Shown: positions 26,189-34,993 of the stretch, one piece after another | Position numbering within the stretch: the stretch's first letter is position 1 | Layout: the number at the start of each line of letters is the position of its first letter | Program-made: the position numbers and the translations under genes | NCBI GenBank assembly: GCA_963769715.1 | Contig: CAVYNE010000029.1 | Location: 124,001 to 188,000 of the forward strand | DNA: 64,000 bases | Source: Palsa-504 sp963769715 | GTDB taxonomy: Bacteria > Actinomycetota > Actinomycetes > Streptosporangiales > Streptosporangiaceae | Reading direction: 5' to 3' | Notes under the pieces: model-generated | The model's database searches: none | Told to the model about the DNA's origin: nothing | Seen by the model: only the letters and a program-made list of their open reading frames with translations

Positions 26189-27558
26189 GGGACTGTAATT
26201 TCAACGGTGTAACCCCCGAGACGGAGGAGACACCAGATGACTGACGTGACAGAGGACCGGGACCAGGCAGCGCCGGAGCTATCGGCGGCCGATGAGCAGG
26301 TACTGCGCGAGCTGACCGAGCGGGCCCGCACCGGCGGGCTGAAGCTGACCGGCGAGGGCGGCCTGCTCGGCAAGCTGACCAAGATGATCATCGAGGGCGC
26401 CCTGGAAGGCGAGCTGGATGACCATCTCGGCTACGGCAAGCATGACCCGGCTGGCCGGGATGGCGGCAATTCCCGCAACGGCCACCGGGCTAAGACGGTA
26501 ATTACCGATACCGGGCCGGTGGAGATTTCCGTGCCGCGTGACCGGGATTCCAGCTTCGAGCCGAAGATGGTCGCCAAAAGGCAGCGCAGGCTCACCGGGG
26601 TCGAGGATATGGTCATTTCCCTGTCGGCGAAAGGGCTCACCCACGGGGAAATCGCCGCGCACCTGGCCGAGGTCTACGGCGCCGAGGTTTCCAAGCAGAC
26701 CATCACCACCATCACCGACCGGGTCATGGACGGCCTGGCGGACTGGCAGAGCCGGCCATTGGACGCCGTATACGCGGTGATCTTCATCGACGCCATTAAC
26801 GTGAAGATCCGCGAGGGCCAGGTCGCCAACCGGCCCATCTACCTCGCCCTGGGCGTCACCGCGGACGGCGAGCGCGACGTCCTGGGCCTGTGGGCCGGCG
26901 AGCACGGCGACGGGGAAGGCGCCAAGTACTGGCTGCGGGTCTGCTCGGAAATCAAGAACCGCGGCACCAGGGACGTGCTGATGGTGGTCTGCGACGGGCT
27001 GAAAGGGCTGCCGGACGCGGTCAATGCCGTGTGGGAGAAGACCATCGTGCAAACATGCGTCGTCCATCTCCTGCGGAATTCATTCAAATACGCGTCGAAA
27101 AGGGACTGGGGCGTTATCGCGAAAGACCTCAAGCCGGTCTACACCGCCGCGTCCGAATCCGAGGCGCTCGACCGGTTCGCCGAATTCTCCGGCAAGTGGG
27201 AGAAGCGCTACCCGGCTATTATACGGCTCTGGGAGAATGCCTGGGCGGAATTCGTGCCGTTCCTGCAGTTCGACCGGGAAATAAGGACCGTGATCTGCAC
27301 GACGAACGCGATCGAGTCCATTAATGCCCGGCTGCGGCGGGCGGTGAACGCCCGCGGCCACTTCCTACCGAGCAGGCTGCCCTCAAATGCCTGTACCTGG
27401 CGGTCATGAGCCTGGACCCGACCGGGAAGGGCCGCAAGCGGTGGACCAACCGGTGGAAGGCCGCCCTGAACGCCTTCGACATCACCTTCGACGGCCGCCT
27501 GAGCGCGGGACGCAAGTAACAACAGAGACAGAAGTTACACCGTTAACTTGACAGACTC
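26189..27558 (+). mobile_element. IS256-family insertion sequence, complete ends
   Basis: A 1370-bp element. Bases 26189-26213 and the reverse complement of 27534-27558 form 25-bp terminal inverted repeats with 19 matches, including a shared AACGGTGTAAC inner part. Both ends abut a perfect 8-bp direct repeat. One transposase gene fills the inside. Intact ends and target duplication suggest a fairly recent insertion. Confidence 0.9.
26237..27519 (+). pseudogene. IS256-family transposase, one frameshift near the 3' end
   Basis: From ATG 26237 (GGAGGAGA before it) the frame encodes a mutator-type transposase: GNSRNGHRAKTVITDTGPVE, VIFIDAINVKIREG (first Asp), VVCDGLKGLPDAV (second Asp) and CTTNAIESINARLRRAV near the Glu. 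At about 27362 the frame slips; the expected tail (TEQAALKCLYLAVMSLDPTG, RWTNRWKAALNAFDI) continues in another frame to TAA 27517-27519. The catalytic core is present, but the C-terminal 50 residues are out of frame. Could be a sequencing slip at TTCCTACC. Confidence 0.85.
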
Positions 27559-27566
27559 GATCCGCA
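27559..27566. repeat. Right target-site duplication of the IS256-type element
   Basis: GATCCGCA, identical to 26181-26188. Confidence 0.85.
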
Positions 27567-27688
27567 GTCCCGCGTCCACCAGTGCGCGAGCGACGATGCG
27601 GCCTCGATGGCAGGCGGAGAGAAGTCCAGCCCGCTGACCAGCGCGGCCAACGCCAGGTGCCGTAAGGGGTCAGCGGCGCGATCGCGGG

Positions 27689-28975
27689 TCAAGGCGTGAT
27701 CACGATCGCGTACGGGTATCCTCCGACCTTGATCGGCGGTCCGGCCTTGTTCGTGGCCGTGTCGATCGGTGTGACCGTACCTGAGGCTGCGTTGGCCACG
27801 TAGGCGGTCTTGCCGTCGGGCGTGATCGCGATATCGAACGGGCTTGACCCGACTTTGATAGGCGGTCCGGCCTTGTCGGTGGCTATGTCGATCGGTGTCA
27901 CCGTGCTTGGGTCATCGTTGATCACGTAGGCGGTCTTGCCATTGGGAGTGATCGCGATATTGTACGGGTACACCCCGACTTTGATGGGCGGTCCGGCCTT
28001 GTCGGTGGCTATGTCGATCGGTGTCACTGTGTTCGAGCCGCTATTGACCACGTAGGCGGTCTTGCCGTCGGGGGTGATCGCGATATCGACCGGGTATTTC
28101 CCGACTTTGATGGGTGGTCCGGCCGTGTTGGTAGCAATGGCAATAGGTGTGACCGTGCCTTGGGCGGCTGAGTTGACCGCATAGGCGGTCTTGCCGTCGG
28201 GGGTGATCACGATCTCCCACGGCCCGGCGCCGAGCCTGATCGGTTTCCCCGCCTTATCAGTGGCTGTCTTGACCGGGACCAGGAAGTCACTTTGGAGACT
28301 CGGGGAAACATAGATGGTCTTTCCGTCGGGCGTGATCGCAGGCGAGGCGGCGACGTTGTAGCCCGCAGGAACAGGATTTATCGTGATCGGCTGGTCGGCC
28401 GTGTTCGTGGCGGTCATGATCCGCGTCAGTCGCGCGTTCTCGCTCAGCACGTAGGCGATCTTCCCATCCGGCGTAATCGTGATGGCGAACGGGAATTGCG
28501 CGACCTTGATCGGTGGTCCCGCCGTGTTGGTGACAGTCGAAATCGGGATTACCGTGTCTGAGTGTAGGTTGAGGACGTAAACGGTCTTCCCATTTGGGGT
28601 GGCTGCCATCACGTAGTTAATTCCGACGTTGATCCGTGGTCCGGCCGTGTTCGTGGTCGTCGAGATCGGCGTCACCCACCCCACAGTGTCCGTCCTATTC
28701 GCGACGTACACCGTTGGCGTACTCGCCGGCGTGGCTGGTGCCGAGGTCGTGCTGCGCGCACCGGTGAGCGCCGGGACGATGACGGAGACCGCGGCGACCA
28801 CGGCCGCGCACGCGACGATGCCCGATGCCCGGCGGCGTCGGCGGCGTTTGAGGCCGCCTATCAGGGCGTTCTGCGCGACTGGTCCGATAAACGGCTCGTC
28901 GGCGGTGGCGCGCTCGAGCATCACGCGCAGCGCTGTCCCATTCAGGTAAGGCTCATTCGTGTCGGGCTCAGTCAT
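27689..28975 (-). CDS. Membrane-anchored YncE-like beta-propeller protein, downstream partner of a SigE-family sigma factor
   Basis: A 428-residue protein. Residues 1-60 are soluble (TALRVMLERATADEPFIG), a basic patch RRRRRR precedes one membrane span (about 50-75), and the outside is a series of about eight 40-43-residue repeats. The consensus runs VTPIDIATDKAGPPIKVG then IAITPDGKTAYVVN, the 40-residue YVTN/YncE propeller type. ATG 28975 has GGGGGG upstream and overlaps the end of the sigma factor gene by 8 bases (ATGACTGA), so translation is coupled. By analogy with sigma/anti-sigma pairs, the N-terminal segment could hold the sigma factor while the propeller senses something outside. That role is inferred, not shown. 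Confidence 0.8.
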   Translation of the reverse strand: MTEPDTNEPYLNGTALRVMLERATADEPFIGPVAQNALIGGLKRRRRRRASGIVACAAVVAAVSVIVPALTGARSTTSAPATPASTPTVYVANRTDTVGWVTPISTTTNTAGPRINVGINYVMAATPNGKTVYVLNLHSDTVIPISTVTNTAGPPIKVAQFPFAITITPDGKIAYVLSENARLTRIMTATNTADQPITINPVPAGYNVAASPAITPDGKTIYVSPSLQSDFLVPVKTATDKAGKPIRLGAGPWEIVITPDGKTAYAVNSAAQGTVTPIAIATNTAGPPIKVGKYPVDIAITPDGKTAYVVNSGSNTVTPIDIATDKAGPPIKVGVYPYNIAITPNGKTAYVINDDPSTVTPIDIATDKAGPPIKVGSSPFDIAITPDGKTAYVANAASGTVTPIDTATNKAGPPIKVGGYPYAIVITP

Positions 28976-29501
28976 GTCGGCGTCCCCCCGTTTCGTGTCG
29001 TTCGTCCATCGGCTCATCGAGCGAGCCGGATTCGCCTAGCACTGCCCGTAGCTTGTCCAGTGCGCGAGCACTCTGGCTCTTCACGTTTCCCGGCGAGCAG
29101 CCGAGCAGTTCCGCCACCTGGTCCACGCTCAGGTCGGCCCAGTAGCGCATCACCACCACGACACGCGCCTTGGGCGGGAGCGTGGCCAGCGCGTCGAGCA
29201 TCACGATCCGCAGCTCGGGCGTCTGCGGCGCGGCCGGGCGCTCAGGCAGCCAGCCGGCCAGCAGCTCCCTGGCTCGCTTGCCGCGCCTGTCGGCGAGGTA
29301 GGTGTTCACCAGCGTGCGGTTGGCGTAGGCGTACGCCGCGTCCTTCCGGCTGATCCGGCGCCATGACACGAACATCTTCGCCAGCGTCGTCTGGGCCAGG
29401 TCTTCCGCGGTGTGCCAGTTCCCGCAGAGCAGGAACGCGGTCCGCCTCAGGCGCGGTGACGCACCCGTGGCGAACTCGATGAACTCCTCCGCGGCTGTCA
29501 C
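28968..29501 (-). CDS. SigE-family RNA polymerase sigma factor
   Basis: A 177-residue ECF-type sigma factor of the actinomycete SigE family. Region 2 reads AFLLCGNWHTAEDLAQTTLA and FVSWRRI; region 4 reads LATLPPKARVVVVMRYWADL, then SVDQVAELLGCSPGNVKSQS. GTG 29501 is supported by AAGGAG about 11 bases before it; a longer open frame upstream reaches into the gnd promoter region and is not believed. The stop at 28968 overlaps the start of the propeller gene. It is divergent to gnd, with about 200 bases between the starts. Likely autoregulated, as most such factors are, but no promoter motif was identified. Confidence 0.9.
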   Translation of the reverse strand: MTAAEEFIEFATGASPRLRRTAFLLCGNWHTAEDLAQTTLAKMFVSWRRISRKDAAYAYANRTLVNTYLADRRGKRARELLAGWLPERPAAPQTPELRIVMLDALATLPPKARVVVVMRYWADLSVDQVAELLGCSPGNVKSQSARALDKLRAVLGESGSLDEPMDERHETGGRRHD

Positions 29502-29709
29502 GTTTACGGGTTCTCCTTCATCAGGGCCGACGTTCCGGCCGACCCTTTCAGGCCTGACGTTAAACAGATGCGCCAGCCCACGCGAGAGGTTGCATACCAG
29601 TTCCTCTGGCCACCGTTTCCTCCGGCCACCCGCGACAGGTTGCCCCACCGGCCGAGGTGGCATAGTGATCGTGAAACGGGAGCCAGATCGCGAACAGGAG
29701 CCGCAGCAC

Positions 29710-31140
29710 ATGGCGCAAGCAACGGCGCAGATAGGCGTCACCGGCCTCGGCGTGATGGGCCGCAACCTGGCCCGCAACTTCGCCCGCCACGGCTACACCG
29801 TGGCCCTGCATAACCGAACCGTCTCCCGTGTCACGGACATGGTTACGCAGTTCGGTCACGAGGGCACCTTCGTCCCAGCCCAGACCGCCGAGGAGTTCGT
29901 CGCGTCGCTGGAGCGCCCGAGACGCGTACTCATCATGGTCAACGCGGGCCCGGCCACCGACGCGGTGATCGACGAGTTCGCCCCGCTGCTCGAGCCCGGC
30001 GACATGATCATCGACGGCGGCAACGCGCACTTCAAGGACACCCGTCGCCGCGAGGCCGCGCTCCGCCAGCAGAACCTGCACTTCGTCGGCATGGGCGTCT
30101 CCGGCGGCGAGGAGGGTGCGCTGAACGGACCCTCGATCATGCCCGGCGGCTCGGCAGAGTCCTACCAGTCCCTCGGCCCGATGCTCGAGACGATCAGCGC
30201 GCACGTGGACGGCATCCCATGCTGCACGCACATCGGCCCGGACGGCGCCGGCCACTTCGTCAAGATGGTGCACAACGGCATCGAGTACGCCGACATGCAG
30301 CTCATCGCCGAGGCTTACGACCTGCTCAGGCACGCCGTCGGCTTCGAGCCCGCCCAGGCCGCCGAGGTATTCAGGCGCTGGAACACCAGCCGGCTCGACT
30401 CCTACCTGATCGAGATCACCGCCGAAGTCCTGGCTCACCAAGACCAAGCCACCGGCCAGCCCTTCGTGGACATCGTGCTCGACCAGGCCGAACAGAAGGG
30501 CACCGGCCGCTGGACCGTGCAGGACGCCCTCGACCTGGGCGTCCCGGTCAGCGGCATCGCCGAGGCGGTCTTCGCCCGCTCGCTGTCCGGTCACGCGGAC
30601 CTGCGCCAGGCCGCCCGCCAGCTGCCCGGGCCGAGGCCGACGCCCGCCCAGGCCGCCGAGTTCGCCGACCAGATCGAGCAGGCCCTGTACGCGTCCAAAC
30701 TCGTCTCCTACGCCCAGGGCTGGAACATGATGGACGTCGGCAGCCGCGAGTACGACTGGGGCATCGACCTCGGCAAGATCGCCGTCATCTGGCGCGGCGG
30801 CTGCATCATCAGGGCCGCGTTCCTCGACCGCATCCGGGCCGCCTACACGGCCAACCCGGACCTGCCGACGCTGCTGGCCGACGAGGAGTTCGGCAAGGAC
30901 CTCGCCGCCGCCCAGGACTCCTGGCGCAACGTGGTCGCCACCGCGGTCCGGCTCGGCATCCCCGTCCCTGGCTTCTCCGCCGCCCTGGCCTATTACGACG
31001 CCCTGCGGGCCGAACGCCTGCCGGCCGCCCTCGTCCAGGGCCTGCGTGACTACTTCGGCGCGCACACCTACCGCCGCGTAGACCGCGATGGCGTCTTCCA
31101 CACCCTCTGGGCACAGGACCGCTCAGAGGTAGCCCGTTAA
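29710..31140 (+). CDS. gnd: 6-phosphogluconate dehydrogenase (decarboxylating)
   Basis: A 476-residue enzyme of the long, NADP-type family. The Rossmann motif GLGVMGRNLARN is at residues 12-23. GMGVSGGEEGALNGPSIMPG binds substrate, and HFVKMVHNGIEYADMQ holds the catalytic Lys. The C-terminal all-helical domain is complete (SYAQGWNMM, ISLGKI-like IDLGKIAVIWRGGCIIRA). It converts 6-phosphogluconate to ribulose 5-phosphate with NADPH production in the oxidative pentose phosphate pathway. ATG 29710 has CAGGAG 9 bases upstream. No other pentose phosphate genes lie beside it. Confidence 0.97.
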   Translation: MAQATAQIGVTGLGVMGRNLARNFARHGYTVALHNRTVSRVTDMVTQFGHEGTFVPAQTAEEFVASLERPRRVLIMVNAGPATDAVIDEFAPLLEPGDMIIDGGNAHFKDTRRREAALRQQNLHFVGMGVSGGEEGALNGPSIMPGGSAESYQSLGPMLETISAHVDGIPCCTHIGPDGAGHFVKMVHNGIEYADMQLIAEAYDLLRHAVGFEPAQAAEVFRRWNTSRLDSYLIEITAEVLAHQDQATGQPFVDIVLDQAEQKGTGRWTVQDALDLGVPVSGIAEAVFARSLSGHADLRQAARQLPGPRPTPAQAAEFADQIEQALYASKLVSYAQGWNMMDVGSREYDWGIDLGKIAVIWRGGCIIRAAFLDRIRAAYTANPDLPTLLADEEFGKDLAAAQDSWRNVVATAVRLGIPVPGFSAALAYYDALRAERLPAALVQGLRDYFGAHTYRRVDRDGVFHTLWAQDRSEVAR

Positions 31141-31202
31141 ACATCTTTATCCCGAACGGTCCTGGTTTCCCGCCCCGCGGCACGCCCGACCAGATCGTGG
31201 GT

Positions 31203-32048
31203 TCAGCTGCCGATCCCTACGACGGCCTCCTTGGTGTAGGACAGCAGCTCATTCGTGATGGTGAGTTCGGTCTTGCCCGCCGCCCGGACCAGCTCCTGGG
31301 TCTTCACCGGGCCGATGCCCTGCGTGATCCAGGTGGTCACCTCGACGGTCGTGGTGGAGCCACCCACCTTCGCGGCGATGGTCGTGTCCACGACACTGGC
31401 CTGGTAGGTGCCTGCCGGGACGCTGACGGACGTCGTGCCCGCGCCTTGGACGGTGATGTTCGCGTTCCCCTCCTGGCCGGTCTGGCTGTCCAGGATGGGC
31501 AGCACCGAGTGGTAGGCCCGGCCGGACGCCAGGCCCGCGGCGTCCGGCCAGCGGATGCCGCCGCCCGCCACCGACACGCCATCGATCGGGGGTACCGGGT
31601 AGCCGATCGTTCCGTCCGGGTAGAAGACGTAAACGGGCTGGACGGCGGTTGCCGTCCCGGTGACGTCGGTGGTCGAGGTCATCGTGACCTCATACCCGGC
31701 CGGGGTCGGCTCCGCCGAGACGATCTTGTTCGTCGTCTGACCGGTCTCGCCGCTGGCCGTCGTCTGGTAGACCCAGGTGTTGCCGACGGCTACCGGGAAC
31801 GGGATCGAGTTGGCCTTCACGAATGATTGCGGGGTCTCCCTTTGACGCGCGCTGGTGGCCGAGGTCGCGTTCTGGCGCCCGCTGGTGGCCGGGACCGCGC
31901 TGGAAGCCTGGGCGGTCGCGCCCGTCGAAGTGCTCCGCCCTGTCTCGCTGGGTACATCGGGCGCAGTGGCCGCAGGCACGCCGCACCCGGCCAGGGCGAT
32001 GATGGCCGCGCCCGCCAGAACCGCCCGCGCCGATCCATGCTTGCTCAT
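31203..32048 (-). CDS. Secreted lipoprotein, paralogue 1
   Basis: A 281-residue exported protein. MSKHGSARAVLAGAAIIALA is a signal peptide ending in the lipobox LAGC with Cys22, then a Ser/Thr/Ala linker. The mature domain starts FPVAVGNTWVYQTTASGETG and contains VYVFYPDGTIGYPVPP and SVSVPAGTYQASVVDTTI; it is beta-rich. ATG 32048 starts the signal peptide directly; weak GAGG before it. It is clearly homologous to the lipoprotein at 32247-33071 along its whole length. Function unknown; the NTWVYQ opening is shared with other cell-surface proteins of unknown role. Confidence 0.75.
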   Translation of the reverse strand: MSKHGSARAVLAGAAIIALAGCGVPAATAPDVPSETGRSTSTGATAQASSAVPATSGRQNATSATSARQRETPQSFVKANSIPFPVAVGNTWVYQTTASGETGQTTNKIVSAEPTPAGYEVTMTSTTDVTGTATAVQPVYVFYPDGTIGYPVPPIDGVSVAGGGIRWPDAAGLASGRAYHSVLPILDSQTGQEGNANITVQGAGTTSVSVPAGTYQASVVDTTIAAKVGGSTTTVEVTTWITQGIGPVKTQELVRAAGKTELTITNELLSYTKEAVVGIGS

Positions 32049-32154
32049 GTAGCTGCCTCGCTCTGGGGAGAGTCGCACTGGCGGCCCAAAAGCCCGGTTC
32101 GCGGCACTAGCGTAGGAATTCTGGCGGCCTAAGTCACGACGCAACGCCGTGGGC

Positions 32155-32241
32155 CTATCCAAGGAACCGGCGGTAGAAGTCCGCGAGCGCGCTGGCGTCG
32201 GGCGCGTCGATGTTGGTCCCGGTGACGGTCAGCCGTGGCAT
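32155..32241 (-). pseudogene. VOC-family gene stub
   Basis: ATG 32241 encodes 28 residues (MPRLTVTGTNIDAPDASALA, DFYRRFLG) and then TAG. This is exactly the first strand and helix of a glyoxalase-like VOC domain, and nothing further follows. It lies 5 bases after the stop of the upstream lipoprotein. A truncated gene left between the two lipoprotein paralogues. Confidence 0.6.
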
Positions 32242-32246
32242 TCGGG

Positions 32247-33071
32247 TCACCCCCTGGTGAAGGTCAGCAGTTCCTCGGTCGTGGTGACCTCGGTCTTGCC
32301 CGCCGCGAGGACGGACACCTCGGATTTCACCGGTCCGATACCCGGCGCGGTCCAGGTCTTCACCAGGACGCTGGTGGCGAAGCTGCCGACCTTCATGGCC
32401 AGGATCATGTCCACGATGGTGGCCTGGTAGGTGCCCGCCGGGACGGTGACGGACGCCGTGCTGCCGCCCCGGACCGTGACGTTCGCGGTCTCGTACCGGG
32501 CCGGGACGGTGTTGCTGACCCGGACGTGCAGCACCGAACGATAGTCCCGGCCGGAGGCGAGGTCCGCGGCGTCCGGCCACCGCACGCCGCCGCTGTCCAT
32601 CACCGAAACGCCGTTGGCCTCGTTCACCGGGTACCCGATCTGGCCGTTGGCGTAGAAGATGTACGTCTCCTGCGTGGTCTTCCCCGCCCCGGCGGGTCCG
32701 ATGGTGCTGGACATCGTGACCCGGTGGCCGCCCGCGCCCGGTACCGGGGCCACGGACACGACCCGGTTCGTCACCAGGCTCTGGGTGTCGTTGATGCTGG
32801 AGAGGGTCTGGTACACCCAGGTGTTGCCAACCGCGATGGGGAACGGGATCGACCCGGCCGACACGAACGAGTTCGAGGTCGCGCTGGGGGTTGCACCCGT
32901 ACTCGCCGTCGCGGAGCGGGACCCGGCCGCCCCGGTGCTGCCCGACGCCGTGCTGTCCGAAGCGGTGCTGCCCGACGCCGCACCCGACGTGCTCGCGGAC
33001 GCGCCGCACCCGGCCAGCGCGATCACGGCCGCGCCCGCGAGAACCGCCCGCGCGGTTCTGAACTTGCTCAT
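32247..33071 (-). CDS. Secreted lipoprotein, paralogue 2
   Basis: A 274-residue exported protein. The signal peptide MSKFRTARAVLAGAAVIALA is followed by the lipobox GCG (Cys22), a Ser/Gly/Thr linker, and a domain starting FPIAVGNTWVYQTLSSINDT. VPAGTYQATIVDMILAMKVG matches the same part of paralogue 1. ATG 33071 is chosen because it begins the signal peptide. Four 14-bp tandem repeats lie 18-73 bases upstream. Duplication of this gene plus the VOC stub between the copies shows local rearrangement. Function unknown. Confidence 0.75.
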   Translation of the reverse strand: MSKFRTARAVLAGAAVIALAGCGASASTSGAASGSTASDSTASGSTGAAGSRSATASTGATPSATSNSFVSAGSIPFPIAVGNTWVYQTLSSINDTQSLVTNRVVSVAPVPGAGGHRVTMSSTIGPAGAGKTTQETYIFYANGQIGYPVNEANGVSVMDSGGVRWPDAADLASGRDYRSVLHVRVSNTVPARYETANVTVRGGSTASVTVPAGTYQATIVDMILAMKVGSFATSVLVKTWTAPGIGPVKSEVSVLAAGKTEVTTTEELLTFTRG

Positions 33072-33088
33072 GTCGATGCCTCGCTCAG

Positions 33089-33144
33089 TGTAGTCGGCCC
33101 CGTGTAGTCGGCCCCGTGTAGTCGGCCCCGTGTAGTCGGCGCTG
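33089..33144. repeat. Four tandem 14-bp repeats before lipoprotein paralogue 2
   Basis: TGTAGTCGGCCCCG is repeated at 33089, 33103 and 33117, with a variant (TGTAGTCGGCGCTG) at 33131. It occupies the likely promoter or leader of the lipoprotein gene at 33071. Copy number may vary between strains. Confidence 0.85.
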
Positions 33145-33409
33145 TGGAGTCGCGTGTGCCTGCGGACCCGGAGCCCCCGTGCCGGTAGCACGCCCTAAGG
33201 GTAGGGCCCGCACCGCCTCAGGGCGTCCCGAATCCCGCCAAAGGCCGTCCCGGATTCCGGCCCTCGCATCACGATCGAGCCGGTACCCGCGCCGCCAGGC
33301 CCAAGACCTTGTTACCTGGTCTGCAAACGGTTGCACCTGCTATGCCTAGTCCGATGTACTAGGTCTGGAGGCGGTTCGCGCGGGCGAAGGAGATGGCGAA
33401 GGAGATGCC

Positions 33410-33604
33410 GTGCCGGAAGTTAACGAGGACGGCCGGGCTCGCGTGGTAGCCGCGAGCGCCTGGCTGCTCGAGCACGCGCAGGACCTCGTGTCGGTCGTCG
33501 TCGGCATGGTGCTGATCGTCCTGGCCGGAGCCGAACTGGTGTCCGGCATCATCGACTTCCTCTCCCGGACGCAACACGCCGAACAGTGCAGGGCCTTTCA
33601 TTAA
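33410..33604 (+). CDS. Small single-span membrane protein
   Basis: A 64-residue protein from GTG 33410, which has AAGGAG about 6 bases upstream. One membrane helix of about 25 residues (DLVSVVVGMVLIVLAGAELV) follows an amphipathic start (RVVAASAWLLEHAQ) and is followed by a short polar tail. No family name is known to me. The good ribosome site and clean topology make it credible. It lies upstream of the polysaccharide deacetylase on the same strand, 126 bases apart. Confidence 0.6.
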   Translation: MPEVNEDGRARVVAASAWLLEHAQDLVSVVVGMVLIVLAGAELVSGIIDFLSRTQHAEQCRAFH

Positions 33605-33729
33605 TCACTGATCGCGTGCAACTGTTGACTTTAGAGTATTTGGTGCAATCAGCGGCATCGCCAGGCAGTCTTCATGTTTGGTACCCAAAACCGGCGGGCC
33701 AGCGTCGACGATCATCGGGGAGCCAGTCG

Positions 33730-34554
33730 ATGGCTAAGGGCAGGGCAGCGCGGGCAGGCATGACCCGCCGGGCGGTGTTGGTGGTCGGGGGAGTGACACT
33801 GCTGGTCGGTTACGCGCAGGATCCCGCTCGGCGGAACGCCAAGGCGGCGCAGACCGGCACCGCGCACCCGGCGTCCGCTCCCGGCCGGACGCCGCCGGCC
33901 AGCCCCACCGCCGCACCATCCCGGGCCGTCAGCACGCCGTCCGCCCGAACCCGGCTGGCCAGGAAAGACCAGGTCCCGATGTTCCACGTGGACGACGGCC
34001 CCAAGGTCATCGCGCTGACCATCGACGACGGCCCCAGCCCCGTGTACACCCCGCAGATTCTCCGGCTCCTGGACAAGTACCAGGTGACCGCGACCTTCTC
34101 GATGATCGGCCTCCAGGTGGACGCGCACCCGGGCATGGCCCGCGAGGTCGCGGCCGCCGGCCACATGATCGCCAACCACACCTGGTCCCACGTCGACCTG
34201 GCCAGTCTGCGACCGGTCGTGATCGCCGACCAGATTAACCGCGCCAGCGGCGCGATCCACACGGTGACCGGCCGGGTGCCGACCCTGTTCCGCGCCCCCT
34301 ACGGCGCCTGGTCCCCGGCCGTCCTCCAGCACTGCGCGAAGACCGGGATGACCCCGCTCGACTGGTCCGTCGACCCTCGGGACTGGACCCGCCCCGGCGT
34401 TGCCTCCATCGTCGGCAACATCATGCGCAACACCAAGACCGGCTCGATCATCCTCGAGCACGACGGCGGCGGCAACCGCTCCCAGACGGTGGCTGCCCTG
34501 AAAATAGTCCTGCCCCGCCTCCTAGCCGCCGGCTACCACTTCACCACCCCCTAA
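33730..34554 (+). CDS. Polysaccharide deacetylase (NodB-homology, carbohydrate esterase 4)
   Basis: A 274-residue exported enzyme. An N-terminal TRRAVLVVGGVTLLVGYA segment is a signal or anchor, perhaps Tat type because of TRR. A Pro/Ala/Ser linker follows. The NodB domain has motif 1 TIDDGPSP (Asp99, Asp100), motif 2 HTWSH (His150, His154, the metal ligands), motif 3 RAPYGAW (Arg188), DWSVDPRDW and ILEHDGGG (His244). It would remove acetyl groups from peptidoglycan or another amino sugar polymer outside the membrane. ATG 33730 has GGGGAG upstream. All catalytic residues appear intact. Confidence 0.9.
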   Translation: MAKGRAARAGMTRRAVLVVGGVTLLVGYAQDPARRNAKAAQTGTAHPASAPGRTPPASPTAAPSRAVSTPSARTRLARKDQVPMFHVDDGPKVIALTIDDGPSPVYTPQILRLLDKYQVTATFSMIGLQVDAHPGMAREVAAAGHMIANHTWSHVDLASLRPVVIADQINRASGAIHTVTGRVPTLFRAPYGAWSPAVLQHCAKTGMTPLDWSVDPRDWTRPGVASIVGNIMRNTKTGSIILEHDGGGNRSQTVAALKIVLPRLLAAGYHFTTP

Positions 34555-34616
34555 CCCCGGCCGGTCCGCCGCCGGACAGCGAACATGCCGGGCCAACCGC
34601 TACACTCACCCAAGTA

Positions 34617-34691
34617 CGGGCTGTAGCGCAGCTTGGCTAGCGCGCCGCGTTTGGGTCGCGGAGGTCGCCGGTTCGAATCCGGCCAGCCCGA
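34617..34691 (+). tRNA. tRNA-Pro (anticodon TGG)
   Basis: Cloverleaf: acceptor CGGGCTG/CAGCCCG, anticodon stem CCGCG/CGCGG around TTTGGGT (anticodon TGG), T-arm GCCGG TTCGAAT CCGGC, discriminator A, no encoded CCA. Confidence 0.95.
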
Positions 34692-34987
34692 CTGCGCCGG
34701 GTACCCGAGCCGTCCGTCCAGCATCCGTACTGGCCGTGCCCGCCGGGTTCGGGCGGCTAGGCCGGGCGGGCCTACCTGACCGGGCGGCCGGCGGCCCGGT
34801 GGCGAGCCGCCGGTTCATGTCGCGACGCGGCCCGCGAGCGGAGCAGGAACTCGGCGTACGTATCCGGCACTCTCGCCCGCGGTACCAGGCCAATGGCAGT
34901 AAAGCCATCTTTGAACGACATCCTGCCAATGCCTGGTGCATACTTCAGTCATGACGGTTGCTAACCGGATACGCGCCTGCCGGCCGG
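34692..34987. other. Intergenic stretch after tRNA-Pro
   Basis: About 300 bases without a supported gene. No integrase or repeat of the tRNA end is visible here, unlike at tRNA-Gly. Confidence 0.4.
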
Positions 34988-34993
34988 GTGACC

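Noticed and set aside
29560..31101. 513-codon minus-strand frame antisense to gnd
   Set aside because: Shadow of the gnd codons; no ribosome site and no recognisable motif.
33089..33144. 14-bp repeats considered as a CRISPR array or replication iterons
   Set aside because: Repeats are directly adjacent with no spacers, and no replication gene or AT-rich tract is nearby.
34606..34941. Minus-strand frame containing GFEPATSATQTRRA
   Set aside because: This is the antisense translation of tRNA-Pro, a well-known artefact.
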